Source: Spirochaetae bacterium HGW-Spirochaetae-2 (GTDB lineage Bacteria > Spirochaetota > Spirochaetia > Sphaerochaetales > Sphaerochaetaceae). From it: a stretch of DNA of 64,000 nt. Position 1 is the stretch's first letter, and the number at the start of each line of letters is the position of its first letter. Shown in pieces: positions 7,699-16,594 of the stretch. A program made the position numbers and the translations under genes. The notes below the pieces were generated by a model. The model saw nothing but the letters and a program-made list of their open reading frames with translations. It did not search any database and was not told where the DNA came from. The stretch spans positions 1 through 64,000 of the forward strand of contig PGXW01000003.1 in assembly GCA_002839355.1 (NCBI GenBank), read 5' to 3'.

Positions 7699-9225
7699 TC
7701 ACTGTTTGGCCGCAACCACCTTGTTCTTGCCGGTTCGCTTCGCTTCGTACATGGCGTAGTCGGCCCTTCTTATCAAATCCGTTGCACTTTCATTCGGAAG
7801 GTGTTCCGCTACTCCCATACTGATTGTGCAATGGACATTATCCCTATAGGGATTTCCGTCGACAACCTCTCGCAAGGACTCGGCGATCTCGATTGCCTGG
7901 GAAATGCCCATTGACGGAACGAGGACCATCAGCTCGTCACCACCCCACCGTGCAATGGTTCCGATCGATCCAAGGGCACTTTGCAAAATGGAGGCAATGT
8001 GGATAAGGACTTCGTCACCAACCATGTGCCCCAACGAATCGTTCACTTGCTTGAATCCATCCAGGTCGGTGGCAATAATGGAAAATGGCAAGGATGGGCT
8101 GGTATGCCGTTCGATCTCCTCTCCCAAGCACATATTGAATTTGCGTCGATTCACCAGACCGGTCAGACTATCTTTGGTACTCAGCTTCTCAAGATCCATC
8201 GTGCGTTGCTGTACCTTTATCGAGAGTTCCTCCAACATCTGTTGCTGCATCAACTCTTTCGACCTTGTTTGGCGCACCAACCTATGATCGATCAACAATG
8301 CGGCGAACAACACCAGGGAAATGATCGATAAGCTGAGAACCAACGAGCGGTCGAAGGCTGTCATTGCCGAAGGTATATGGATCTGGAGTGCCAAAGTCAT
8401 AGGAAAACTGTTTGTGGTGGCAAGCGAGAGCACCATGTCCTTGATGCGGAAAAACCTGATACCACCCTGAATTGTCGCCAAATTGTCTTCAAGGGCAGAT
8501 ATCTTGTTGTAGAAGGGAATCTCCGAAACATTGTCGGACTGCATGTCGACCGCCGGGAAACCCGATACCGGATTATTCCAAAGGGCGAACAGCGTTCCGC
8601 TGGTGTCGTAGAAAATGGAAGAGACCATGCCTGGAACAGCCGAGACGGAGAGCTGGTCGTAAAACCGTTCCGTTTCAACCACCAACGCCACCACAGCCCG
8701 AACAGAACGGTGCTTGTCCATGAGACTGCGACTGAGCACCATGTGTTTCGCCCCATGATGGGTATAGGGCAACATGGCAAATGGCAGCCCTTGTTCGAAA
8801 TGGGCCCGAAACATGGCTGCACGGGTTTGTTCCAATTCCAAGAAATCGGTATGGTAACTGGAATATATCTTCGATCCGTCGGCGGACATTACACAGACCC
8901 CTTCCAATTCGTCGTGCAACAGCAACTGTTGGCTTACCAACCTGCCGAGCGTGACCCGGTCCGATTGGACATCCAAATCCAAGGATTCCGATTGGAGTTC
9001 CACCATTTGCAGAATCATTTCATACGTATTGAGCTTGCTTGAGATCTTTTCGGCCAACAGGCTCGACTGCAGCAGTATGCGCTGCTCCAATCCTTTGAGT
9101 TCTTTATCCCTCTGCTGTATCAGGATAAACCCGAAAAACAACAGCAACACCAAGAATGCGGTCAACGGCACCAAGTACAACCGTATATAGCGGGAATTCG
9201 TGTTCTTCGAGGTGGACGGCTTCAT
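7699..9225 (-). CDS. Membrane diguanylate cyclase with periplasmic sensor domain
   Basis: A 508-residue protein with a membrane helix at about 15-36, a long periplasmic region (37-293) of Cache/PAS-like character, a second helix (about 295-312), a short coiled linker and a C-terminal GGDEF domain (about 345-508). The active-site signature is R-W-G-G-D-E-L (428-432), a permitted GGDEF variant, and D-L-D-G-F-K is present. No RxxD inhibitory site is visible upstream of it, so product inhibition may be absent. It probably makes cyclic-di-GMP. The start codon overlaps the stop of a TRAP-type binding protein (ATGA), suggesting the binding protein feeds a signal to the sensor domain. Confidence 0.88.
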   Translation of the reverse strand: MKPSTSKNTNSRYIRLYLVPLTAFLVLLLFFGFILIQQRDKELKGLEQRILLQSSLLAEKISSKLNTYEMILQMVELQSESLDLDVQSDRVTLGRLVSQQLLLHDELEGVCVMSADGSKIYSSYHTDFLELEQTRAAMFRAHFEQGLPFAMLPYTHHGAKHMVLSRSLMDKHRSVRAVVALVVETERFYDQLSVSAVPGMVSSIFYDTSGTLFALWNNPVSGFPAVDMQSDNVSEIPFYNKISALEDNLATIQGGIRFFRIKDMVLSLATTNSFPMTLALQIHIPSAMTAFDRSLVLSLSIISLVLFAALLIDHRLVRQTRSKELMQQQMLEELSIKVQQRTMDLEKLSTKDSLTGLVNRRKFNMCLGEEIERHTSPSLPFSIIATDLDGFKQVNDSLGHMVGDEVLIHIASILQSALGSIGTIARWGGDELMVLVPSMGISQAIEIAESLREVVDGNPYRDNVHCTISMGVAEHLPNESATDLIRRADYAMYEAKRTGKNKVVAAKQ

Positions 9226-10271
9226 CTAACGTCGCCGCTTGCCGGCGTGTCGATACCCTTCATGTAATCGGAGAATAATTCGTAGAGGCCGGAGGGAATA
9301 CCGAGTTGCTGGACTATACGTGGTTCTTCGGTAACCAACTTGCCACGGGTCTGCCGTATCTGTTCTGTCCCTGCCAAGGTGATGGCCACTCCGTTGGAGA
9401 CCAAGAGGGATCTGGATACCGCTTGTGCGACGGAAGCTTCCCGTCTCGCCTGGTCGACAATGGATTCCCAACTCTGTAGGACAATCTCCTGGACATCCGA
9501 GGGAAGCCGGTCCCAAAACAATCCTGAGCTTATGGGGACATATTGGGCAAAATACTGACGATCCTCGTACACCGATCGGATTCCGAGTTCCCAGAGTTTC
9601 GCACTCGCAATCGTTTCATAGGAAGTCAGTACGGCATCGACCTTCCCGTTGAGCAGCGAGTTCGGGAGCTCGGGCCAGGCAATGGTAAGCGGGTTGCCTC
9701 CCAAAGCGGCAATGCGCAGTTCATTTCCCCTTCCTCCCGCGACGCGGATTCTCTTGCCCACCATATCCCCCGGCCGCTTGATCGGACGGCTGGTACTGAA
9801 CAGATGCGTATAGCCGAGATCGATCCAACGTCCAAGCACCTTCACATCCATTGTCTTTTCGATGGAATCGACCACCCGTTGTCCTACGCTGCTTTCCATA
9901 AGTCCGTAGGTGACCGAAGCATCGCGTCCATAGAGCGATGGCAACAAAAACAGGCTGACTTCCGGGACATACCGGTCGAACTGCCATGTTCCGGGAACTG
10001 CGATTTCCAACTTCCCTTGGACCAAGGCCCTGAACACATCCGCGTCGCGGAACAATGACGCCGCCGGGAAAAACCGCACCGCATATCTACCTTCGAGCCG
10101 GTCGGATAAGAGGTCGGCGAATCTTTGCACCGATTTGGTTTGGACATGGGATGCCGTATTCTCGACGGAAATCCTGATTACCGGCAAATCTTGCGCTGGC
10201 AAGGTAAGGTTGGTCAACATGAGAAACAATGCTCCCAGGAGGAATTGATATATCTTTGCTTTATGATGCAT
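9222..10271 (-). CDS. Orphan TRAP-type (DctP-like) periplasmic binding protein
   Basis: A 349-residue protein with a signal peptide (hydrophobic residues about 8-25, A-Q-D after it) and the DctP fold: F-P-A-A-S-L-F-R at the first domain, R-P-I-K-R-P-G-D-M-V-G-K-R-I-R-V around the carboxylate-binding arginine, and N-G-K-V-D-A-V-L-T-S. The ATG at 10271 follows AAAGGAA; the upstream extension of the frame is not used. No TRAP permease is adjacent. Instead its stop overlaps the start of a diguanylate cyclase, so a sensing role is more likely than transport. Confidence 0.8.
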   Translation of the reverse strand: MHHKAKIYQFLLGALFLMLTNLTLPAQDLPVIRISVENTASHVQTKSVQRFADLLSDRLEGRYAVRFFPAASLFRDADVFRALVQGKLEIAVPGTWQFDRYVPEVSLFLLPSLYGRDASVTYGLMESSVGQRVVDSIEKTMDVKVLGRWIDLGYTHLFSTSRPIKRPGDMVGKRIRVAGGRGNELRIAALGGNPLTIAWPELPNSLLNGKVDAVLTSYETIASAKLWELGIRSVYEDRQYFAQYVPISSGLFWDRLPSDVQEIVLQSWESIVDQARREASVAQAVSRSLLVSNGVAITLAGTEQIRQTRGKLVTEEPRIVQQLGIPSGLYELFSDYMKGIDTPASGDVR

Positions 10272-10456
10272 TGTGGTTCCTTTTCGTTCATGCCGGTAGA
10301 GTTCGGTAGGTTTCATCTTAGCACTTTTCCTTCAATTTGTGTAGGTCATATATAGGACAACGACCCCTCTGGACCACATGGAATTGGACCCGATGATGAT
10401 TTGTATAATCGGAACAATTCCGATACAATACAGAAAAATTCCGGAAGGTGATACAT

Positions 10457-11551
10457 ATGCAACCGAACGACATTGCCATGGTATACGGAAACGATCCGTC
10501 CGGCATGACCAGAAAGCTACTGGACCATTGTGGTATAGCGGAATCGTTGTCGAAAACCGCATACATCGTGCTCAAACCCAATCTCGTCATCGCAGCCACG
10601 GCCGATGGTGGTGCCACAACACATCCCGAGATCGTCGAAGCGGTCATCCGTTACTTCAAGGACCATGGGTTTGCCAATATTTCCATCGTCGAGAGCGCCT
10701 GGGTGGGGGACAGTACGGCACGGGCCTTCAAGGTCCATGGATACGAGAGGCTTGTAGAGGAGTATGGCATTACCCTCGTCGACGTGAAGAAGGATTCCTA
10801 CACCACTATCGAAGCCCACGGATTTGCCATTGAAATATCGGATACCATTATGGATTCCGATTTCCTCATCAGCTTGCCTGTATTGAAGGGACACTGCCAG
10901 ACAACCATGACCTGTGCTCTCAAGAATATGAAGGGGTGCATATCCGATCGGTCCAAACGTCAATTCCACTCATGGGGGTTGCATGACCCGATCGCAGCCC
11001 TCAATACGGTACGGAAGGCAGACCTGGTGCTGGTCGACAGCTTGAATGGAGACCTCGACTTCGAGGAGGGGGGCAACCCGGTCCAGACGAACCGGATGTT
11101 CGCAGGAAGGGACAGTGTCCTGGTCGATACCTTCGGCGCGAGCCTCATGGGTTTCGAGACTTCCGAGATACCCTATATCGAAATCGCGGAGGAGTTCGGT
11201 GTCGGCAGTACCGATCTGGCTTCAGCGAACATCGTCGAATTGAACAGGGATACCACAGGAGCCCCCTACAGGCCTTCTGGACGGGTGCATGAACTCGAAG
11301 ACTACACCGTAGCATCCTCTGCCTGCAGCGCCTGTTATGGGAACCTCATCCATGCATTGGCACGGTTGGATGAACGGGGCATTTTGTCGGACTTGAACCA
11401 AAAGATCCATATCGGCCAAGATTATAAGGGAAAGACGGGTTGCGGACTTGGAGTTGGAATCTGTACCAACGGTTTTACCCGCTCGGTTCCCGGCTGTCCT
11501 CCCAAAGCCTTGGATATCGTCAAATTTATTGAAAAACACATACAGGATTGA
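10457..11551 (+). CDS. DUF362 protein with C-terminal cysteine cluster
   Basis: A 364-residue cytoplasmic protein matching the DUF362 pattern: L-K-P-N-L-V-I (about residues 41-47), T-T-H-P-E-I-V, L-I-S-L-P-V-L-K-G-H and A-L-K-N-M-K-G. The C-terminus adds C-S-A-C-Y-G and G-C-G-L-G-V-G-I-C with a further P-G-C, five cysteines that could bind a metal or cluster. The molecular role of DUF362 is not settled. The ATG at 10457 follows GGAAGGTGA; an upstream GTG at 10448 is less likely. The next gene starts 2 bp after the stop. Confidence 0.72.
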   Translation: MQPNDIAMVYGNDPSGMTRKLLDHCGIAESLSKTAYIVLKPNLVIAATADGGATTHPEIVEAVIRYFKDHGFANISIVESAWVGDSTARAFKVHGYERLVEEYGITLVDVKKDSYTTIEAHGFAIEISDTIMDSDFLISLPVLKGHCQTTMTCALKNMKGCISDRSKRQFHSWGLHDPIAALNTVRKADLVLVDSLNGDLDFEEGGNPVQTNRMFAGRDSVLVDTFGASLMGFETSEIPYIEIAEEFGVGSTDLASANIVELNRDTTGAPYRPSGRVHELEDYTVASSACSACYGNLIHALARLDERGILSDLNQKIHIGQDYKGKTGCGLGVGICTNGFTRSVPGCPPKALDIVKFIEKHIQD

Positions 11552-11553
11552 AT

Positions 11554-12057
11554 ATGCTAAACTTTTTTACCATTCTGCTGTTTCTGTTCACCATTTTCAT
11601 GGTGTATGCCGTCATCACCTCAAAAAAGAATAGGAAAATGGCGGCTGCCAGGTATCACGAGATCCTATCAGGCCTCAACTCCCGCATGGAGGACGAGGCG
11701 AAAGAGCAGGGATTGGAGATCGCCGAGACACATTTCTCCGTCACCGACGAGAAGGAAGGCTATCTGTTGGGTATCGATATGGCAAACCGGCAGTGCGTCC
11801 TCTGCGGCAAGGAGATTGTGAGGACGTTTCCATTCGATGCCTTGGCGGATTGCCAAGTATTCACCACTGACGATATTGATCCGAATTACTACCAGTCGAT
11901 CGGAGTACGCCTTGAATTCACACAACAGGATCCGATCACATTGGTCCTTGCCACCAAACGGGGCAAACGCAAAGGATTCATCGGTTCGGAATTGCTACGA
12001 AGCGCGCAGGAGTTCCAATTGTTCCTGATTTCGGAAACCGGGAAACAGTCGATCTGA
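11554..12057 (+). CDS. Hypothetical membrane-anchored protein
   Basis: A 167-residue protein with an N-terminal hydrophobic anchor (about residues 2-21) followed by K-K-N-R-K and a soluble cytoplasmic domain with two cysteines spaced C-V-L-C (about 77-80). I recognise no family. It starts 2 bp after the DUF362 stop and is probably co-translated with it. A bidirectional-looking hairpin at 12083-12112 follows. Confidence 0.6.
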   Translation: MLNFFTILLFLFTIFMVYAVITSKKNRKMAAARYHEILSGLNSRMEDEAKEQGLEIAETHFSVTDEKEGYLLGIDMANRQCVLCGKEIVRTFPFDALADCQVFTTDDIDPNYYQSIGVRLEFTQQDPITLVLATKRGKRKGFIGSELLRSAQEFQLFLISETGKQSI

Positions 12058-12082
12058 TCATGTAGGTTCAAAAGGGCATGCT

Positions 12083-12112
12083 GAAAAGGCCACCGGATTC
12101 ACCGATGGCCTC
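12083..12112 (-). terminator. Terminator of the transketolase-LarA operon
   Basis: On the minus strand AGGCCA...TGGCCT with an inner CGG/CCG stem is followed by TTTTC. It lies 31 bp after the stop of the TIM-barrel gene at 12143, and also after the convergent gene ending at 12057. Confidence 0.6.
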
Positions 12113-12142
12113 AATGCGTTGCGACTGGCGACTGTTTGAGTC

Positions 12143-12946
12143 TTACCGGTAATTGGACAAGAACCGGATGGCCCGTTCAGCGGCGGTGTCGGGATCGGGA
12201 TACGGCAATATTTCCACCGAACACCATCCAGGATATCCACTGGCTTTCAAGTGGTTGACCACATCGTCGAAATCGAGGTGCCCGTCCCCTGGCGCATGGC
12301 GGTTCGAATCGGCAAAATGCACATAGGCCACATCATCGACATACTTGGCCAGTGTGGCACCGATCTCGACATCTTCGATATTCATATGGAAAACATCGGG
12401 CATGAGCTTCAGGTTTGGAATTCCCGCCTTGCGAAGCAGCCTGATCCCGTCTTCCACCGAATTGATGTAGTCTATCTCATAGCGGTTCACCGGCTCGAGA
12501 ATCATGGTGACTCCCTTGGGTGCGGCATATGCACACAAATCTCCGGCAAGATCGATGAACAGGGAATCCGCCTCGTCACGAGTCTTGGTACCGATCGGCC
12601 CACGGACCCGTCCGATATTTACCAATTGCCCGTAATCGGCGGCCAAGTCGATGAATTCCTTGAAAATCCGTTTCAATTCAGCACGGCGCTGCGCATCGGT
12701 ATCGGTGAAGGCATATCCCAACGAGGCATACACTTGCCCTGTGGACACACAAGAGACTTGCATGGAATGTCTTTTCAACAAGGCCGACAAATCTTGCCGT
12801 GAAATCTCGTCGGGAGTTTTCAGGGCAAGCTCGATACCATCATATCCCAGTACGGACGCCTTGCGAATAGATTCCGAAAAGCCTCGGAATACGACAAATG
12901 CGGAAGCCAGTGCGTTTTCACCGGCGATAGCCAATGAGAATTTCAT
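12143..12946 (-). CDS. Sugar phosphate isomerase/epimerase-like TIM-barrel protein
   Basis: A 267-residue protein of the AP endonuclease-2/xylose isomerase-like TIM-barrel family, which includes ketose 3-epimerases and hydroxypyruvate isomerases. Metal-binding positions are suggested by L-E-P-V-N-R (E about 151), D-V-F-H-M-N (about 185-190), H-F-A-D-S-N (about 213-218) and S-V-E near the end. GGAGG precedes the ATG. It is the last gene of the operon transketolase-Fe-ADH-LarA, 2 bp after the LarA stop, so it probably isomerises an intermediate of that route. Confidence 0.78.
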   Translation of the reverse strand: MKFSLAIAGENALASAFVVFRGFSESIRKASVLGYDGIELALKTPDEISRQDLSALLKRHSMQVSCVSTGQVYASLGYAFTDTDAQRRAELKRIFKEFIDLAADYGQLVNIGRVRGPIGTKTRDEADSLFIDLAGDLCAYAAPKGVTMILEPVNRYEIDYINSVEDGIRLLRKAGIPNLKLMPDVFHMNIEDVEIGATLAKYVDDVAYVHFADSNRHAPGDGHLDFDDVVNHLKASGYPGWCSVEILPYPDPDTAAERAIRFLSNYR

Positions 12947-12948
12947 GT

Positions 12949-14355
12949 TTATTCCTCCACCACTTCAGGAGTTCCGGCAACTGGGATCACGTAGGGGCCA
13001 TCGGCTATCCAAGCGATATCCAGTTCATCCAATTTCTTGTTGCTCTTGTTCGCAATATGCGCGAGAGCCTGCTCGACAACCGTACGATAGGAAGCCTCGG
13101 AACCGTTCGTATCCGACCCCAAGAATCTCGAACCATCGATACCGGGGAGCCCCGGCCACCAAATGGCATCCATCTGTGGTGAATAGAATATGAGGTGATC
13201 CATTGGGATGCGTTGGAATACCTTTGTCCACATCTGCACTTGCCATTGTTCGGGAATGAATGTCCAGTCGTCACTTTTGATAGTGCGCAGGAAATTCTCC
13301 GGTCCGACGAGTTTCAATAGCGCCAAGGTTGTACGGTAATTGATTCCACCCACCACATTGCCTTGATCGGTCGTGTCGGCGATAATGACCAGGTAGCCGT
13401 TCTCACGCAGGATACCGAGACTACCGACCGCACACTTCGCGCTCTGGTAGTGGTTGATTCCAACAAATCCTGCATGTGTGACGACCACATCTACAGCTGG
13501 TGACTCGACCTTCACGCTTGCGTTGATATGAGCTACCGCCGCCAGGTGTGCGGAAATGAAATTTCCTGTGAAGATGCCGGTGATGTGGAAACTGTGGTCC
13601 AACGTCACATTGACGAGGAAATCGATTCCTGCGATTCCAGCAACCTCCACGGCCTCCTCATGGACCAGATTCCCTTCAAGATTCAAGTCGCGCGAATTCT
13701 CATGGGCCATGAACGGCGCACCATGGAATACGAACGTGCTCTTCTCACCAATCAAACCGGGACAAATAGCCTTGCGGCCACCCGAGGCTCCCGCCATGAA
13801 ATGGCTTTCCACGAGACCGGTGGCAATCTTCAAGTCGGCTTCGACGTACCTGCTGTTGATCTGAATCTCGGTCCCTTTACGGGTATTTCCCAGATAGGTG
13901 AGCATCGAATCGTCGGTACAATCATGGTTGACCACGGCAATCCCCATGTCCAAGACGCGCCGGTCGATCATCTTCTCGATTTCAATCCGGGTCATGGCCC
14001 TATGGGTTCCTGTCGCTATCAACACCAGGATATCGGATACTGCGTATCCTTCCTCCAGCAACACCGTAACCACAGGGAGAAGGATTCCCTCCTCGCCTGT
14101 GTACGGTACTGGTCTCGTGTTGTCGGAAACCACCACCACCGCCGTCGCTTGCCGGCTATTCTCCCTTTTGCATGCCTGCATCCGGTCTCTGGCAATGGTC
14201 CGCAACGATTCGGAATCGATGGGATGGTCCAAGGCATACCGTATGGCTTCGGAAGGATCGGGTACCCGTACGGGTACCTTCATTCCTACCACCTGGGTAT
14301 GGTCAGGCAACTTGATGTCGGCGTATTTGTTTCCAAAAGGGTTGGTGATTTCCAT
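12949..14355 (-). CDS. LarA-family nickel-dependent 2-hydroxyacid racemase/epimerase
   Basis: A 468-residue LarA homologue. The motifs for the nickel-pincer cofactor are all visible: S-D-N-T-R-P (77-82), T-G-T-H-R (H118), E-S-H-F (H185) and G-G-R-K-A (K195, the lysine position that carries the cofactor in Lactiplantibacillus LarA), plus F-H-G-A. Members racemise lactate or epimerise other 2-hydroxy acids, including aldonates. Cofactor-building larB, larC and larE are not in the window. Its setting between an Fe-alcohol dehydrogenase and a TIM-barrel isomerase argues for a sugar-acid substrate rather than lactate. Confidence 0.82.
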   Translation of the reverse strand: MEITNPFGNKYADIKLPDHTQVVGMKVPVRVPDPSEAIRYALDHPIDSESLRTIARDRMQACKRENSRQATAVVVVSDNTRPVPYTGEEGILLPVVTVLLEEGYAVSDILVLIATGTHRAMTRIEIEKMIDRRVLDMGIAVVNHDCTDDSMLTYLGNTRKGTEIQINSRYVEADLKIATGLVESHFMAGASGGRKAICPGLIGEKSTFVFHGAPFMAHENSRDLNLEGNLVHEEAVEVAGIAGIDFLVNVTLDHSFHITGIFTGNFISAHLAAVAHINASVKVESPAVDVVVTHAGFVGINHYQSAKCAVGSLGILRENGYLVIIADTTDQGNVVGGINYRTTLALLKLVGPENFLRTIKSDDWTFIPEQWQVQMWTKVFQRIPMDHLIFYSPQMDAIWWPGLPGIDGSRFLGSDTNGSEASYRTVVEQALAHIANKSNKKLDELDIAWIADGPYVIPVAGTPEVVEE

Positions 14356-14363
14356 TTGCTTAC

Positions 14364-15647
14364 CTATTTCTCTTTGATCAGGGACATGTCACCGGATGCG
14401 GCAGCCCGAAGGATCGGCTCCATATAGCCATCCACATCGGCGGCAGTCATCGGTACCGGCATGTTCTTCAGCTTCATCTCCAGTTGGGGATCCTTCGCTG
14501 CATTCACGGCCCTGGTGATATGCGCTTCGGTAAATCCTTTCAGATCATTCAACTTGGTTGGTGCTCCGATCGATTTTCCGAACGTGATCATGCCTTCGGC
14601 TACTGCCAAGGCAAGTTCACGACCACTGAGTGTATCGAGATCGGCCTTGATGTACCCGTGTCGTGCGAACGCCGCACCAACCACCCTGAGCTGTTCCTGG
14701 ATTGCCTTGCCGTAATAGACGGCATAGTACGGGTTCATGATACCGCAAGCCGTTCCGTGGGCGACAATGTCCACCAGGGAGAAGCTGGTCAAGTGGGCAC
14801 CGCTGGTTCCACCGATCATGATGGCGTATCCGCCAAGATCCGTAGCCAGACCGATCGCCTCGCGTGCGGTGAGGTTCTTTGGATCGTCGACCAACACCTT
14901 GGCATAGGAGGCAACCAAATCGATAGCTGTCGCGGTAATCTCCTTCACCTTGTCGAAAGCCTCACCCTTTGCACCACAGAACACTTCGAATGTGTGGCTG
15001 ATGGCATCCAGTGCACCGTCGATGGTGACACTGAGGGGCATGCTGACCGTAGTGGCATAGTCGAACACCGGTATGGTGGGAACGATAGCCATGTCGACAA
15101 TCAGTTTCTTCTGCCCGATCACAGGATCGGTGATATTTGCGTACTTGGTGAGGTGGGCACCGCTGCTTGCGGAGGTCTCGACAGCAATCACCGGACGTAG
15201 CTTCCTGCCGGTCTTTTCGAGACCCTCCGTCACCACGTTCATTCCGAAATAGTGGTCGATCTCGGGAGTGATCACGCCACCAAGGGAGGCAAGGGCATTC
15301 GCAGCCTTCACGGCGTCGATCGACGAACCACCACCGATGGCAATGACGACATCGGGATTGTGGTGAAGGATATAACTCTCCAAGCGATAGACATCCTCAC
15401 GGGGAGCATTGGGTTTCGCATCGGGAGCAACCACACCACCGGCAAGGGAAACCCCTGCGGCCTTGAGGCTGGCTACAACCTGATCCGCAACCGGTTTCAG
15501 GTATGTGGTGTTCGATACCACCAGGGCATTCTTGCCATATTTGGCAGCGGCTGCACCGACCTGGTCGAGAACATCCAAACCGAAAATGTACGAATCACCC
15601 TTCCACGCTTTCAACAAATCATATGCTTTCTTGATTGAAGCATCCAT
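14364..15647 (-). CDS. Iron-containing (group III) alcohol dehydrogenase
   Basis: A 427-residue cytoplasmic NAD(P)-dependent dehydrogenase. The dinucleotide loop G-G-G-S-S-I-D-A-V-K-A (about residues 103-113) and metal ligands in D-A-I-S-H-T-F-E and H-G-T-A-C-G-I-M-N-P are in place. An AAAGGAG site precedes the ATG. It follows the split transketolase by 17 bp, so it may reduce an aldehyde released or accepted by the transketolase; the substrate cannot be told from sequence. Confidence 0.85.
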   Translation of the reverse strand: MDASIKKAYDLLKAWKGDSYIFGLDVLDQVGAAAAKYGKNALVVSNTTYLKPVADQVVASLKAAGVSLAGGVVAPDAKPNAPREDVYRLESYILHHNPDVVIAIGGGSSIDAVKAANALASLGGVITPEIDHYFGMNVVTEGLEKTGRKLRPVIAVETSASSGAHLTKYANITDPVIGQKKLIVDMAIVPTIPVFDYATTVSMPLSVTIDGALDAISHTFEVFCGAKGEAFDKVKEITATAIDLVASYAKVLVDDPKNLTAREAIGLATDLGGYAIMIGGTSGAHLTSFSLVDIVAHGTACGIMNPYYAVYYGKAIQEQLRVVGAAFARHGYIKADLDTLSGRELALAVAEGMITFGKSIGAPTKLNDLKGFTEAHITRAVNAAKDPQLEMKLKNMPVPMTAADVDGYMEPILRAAASGDMSLIKEK

Positions 15648-15664
15648 ACTAAACTCCTTTACAA

Positions 15665-16594
15665 CTACTTGTTCAACAACTTCATGACCCTGTCGGCGAT
15701 ACTTTCGGCACTCAGTCCGTACGCAGCCAACAATTCGTCATAAGGACCAGTCTCGGTGAAACGGTCTTCAACACCGATCGCATCGAAGGCATAGGTCATT
15801 TTTCTTTTGGCGAGTGCTTCCAGACAGGCGCTTCCGAAGCCGCCTACCACAGTGTGCTCCTCGACAGTAACAAGATTACCGGTTTTTGCGACCGATGCGG
15901 CCAAGCCGTCTCCGTCCAACGGTTTCACGAATGGAATCGAAAGGATCTCGGCATCCACACCCTTTGCGGCCAGCAATACCGCGGCATCGTTCGCCATAGC
16001 GGCAGTGATACCGTTCGCCGCAACCGTCACATCCTTGCCCTCTTTGAGAACAATGACTTTCTTGGAAGCGAAGTTTGCGGGTTCCGGTACACTAGGCATG
16101 GCATTCCGATTGAGCCTGATGTACACGGGGGTATTCTGCTGCAATGCGTATTCAAGTGCGAGTTCGGCCTGTCGGGAATCCGCAGGTACAATCACTTCCA
16201 TATTCGGCATTGCACGCATGATCGCGATATCGGTGATGGACTGGTGGCTTGCGCCATCGAAAGAATCGCTCAAACCGCCATAGGCACCGGCAATAACGAT
16301 CGGCAGGTGGTTGTAACAGAATACATTCCGGATCTGGTCGGTCGATTTCAATGCCAGGAAAATGGCGAAAGCGTTTACCACAGGATGGTACCCTGCGGTT
16401 GCAAGTCCTGCCGCAACACCCACCAGGTTGGCTTCAGCCACTCCGACATTGAAGAAACGGTCCGGAAAAGCTTTCCCGAAAATCGCGGATTTGGTACTCG
16501 AGGATACATCCGCATCCAAGACCACGATCTTATCATTGGTTTTCCCAAGTTCGGCAAGTTTTGCGCCGAAAGCATCTCTCATGGCAACACTCAT
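15665..16594 (-). CDS. Transketolase C-terminal (pyrimidine/C-domain) subunit
   Basis: A 309-residue protein equal to the second half of transketolase, with the pyrimidine-binding domain (E-A-N-L-V-G-V-A-A-G-L-A around residue 54, conserved catalytic-type Glu) and the C-terminal domain. Its ATG overlaps the stop of the N-terminal subunit (ATGA), so the two halves are made in equal amounts. Split transketolases often serve dedicated catabolic routes (for example apulose-4-phosphate or sulfo-sugar routes) rather than the pentose cycle. Confidence 0.9.
   Translation of the reverse strand: MSVAMRDAFGAKLAELGKTNDKIVVLDADVSSSTKSAIFGKAFPDRFFNVGVAEANLVGVAAGLATAGYHPVVNAFAIFLALKSTDQIRNVFCYNHLPIVIAGAYGGLSDSFDGASHQSITDIAIMRAMPNMEVIVPADSRQAELALEYALQQNTPVYIRLNRNAMPSVPEPANFASKKVIVLKEGKDVTVAANGITAAMANDAAVLLAAKGVDAEILSIPFVKPLDGDGLAASVAKTGNLVTVEEHTVVGGFGSACLEALAKRKMTYAFDAIGVEDRFTETGPYDELLAAYGLSAESIADRVMKLLNK

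Noticed and set aside
9246-9270. Extra copy of the GATACC...TTCAT motif
   Set aside because: It lies inside the binding-protein coding sequence and differs in the core (CCCTTCATG), so it is explained by coding.
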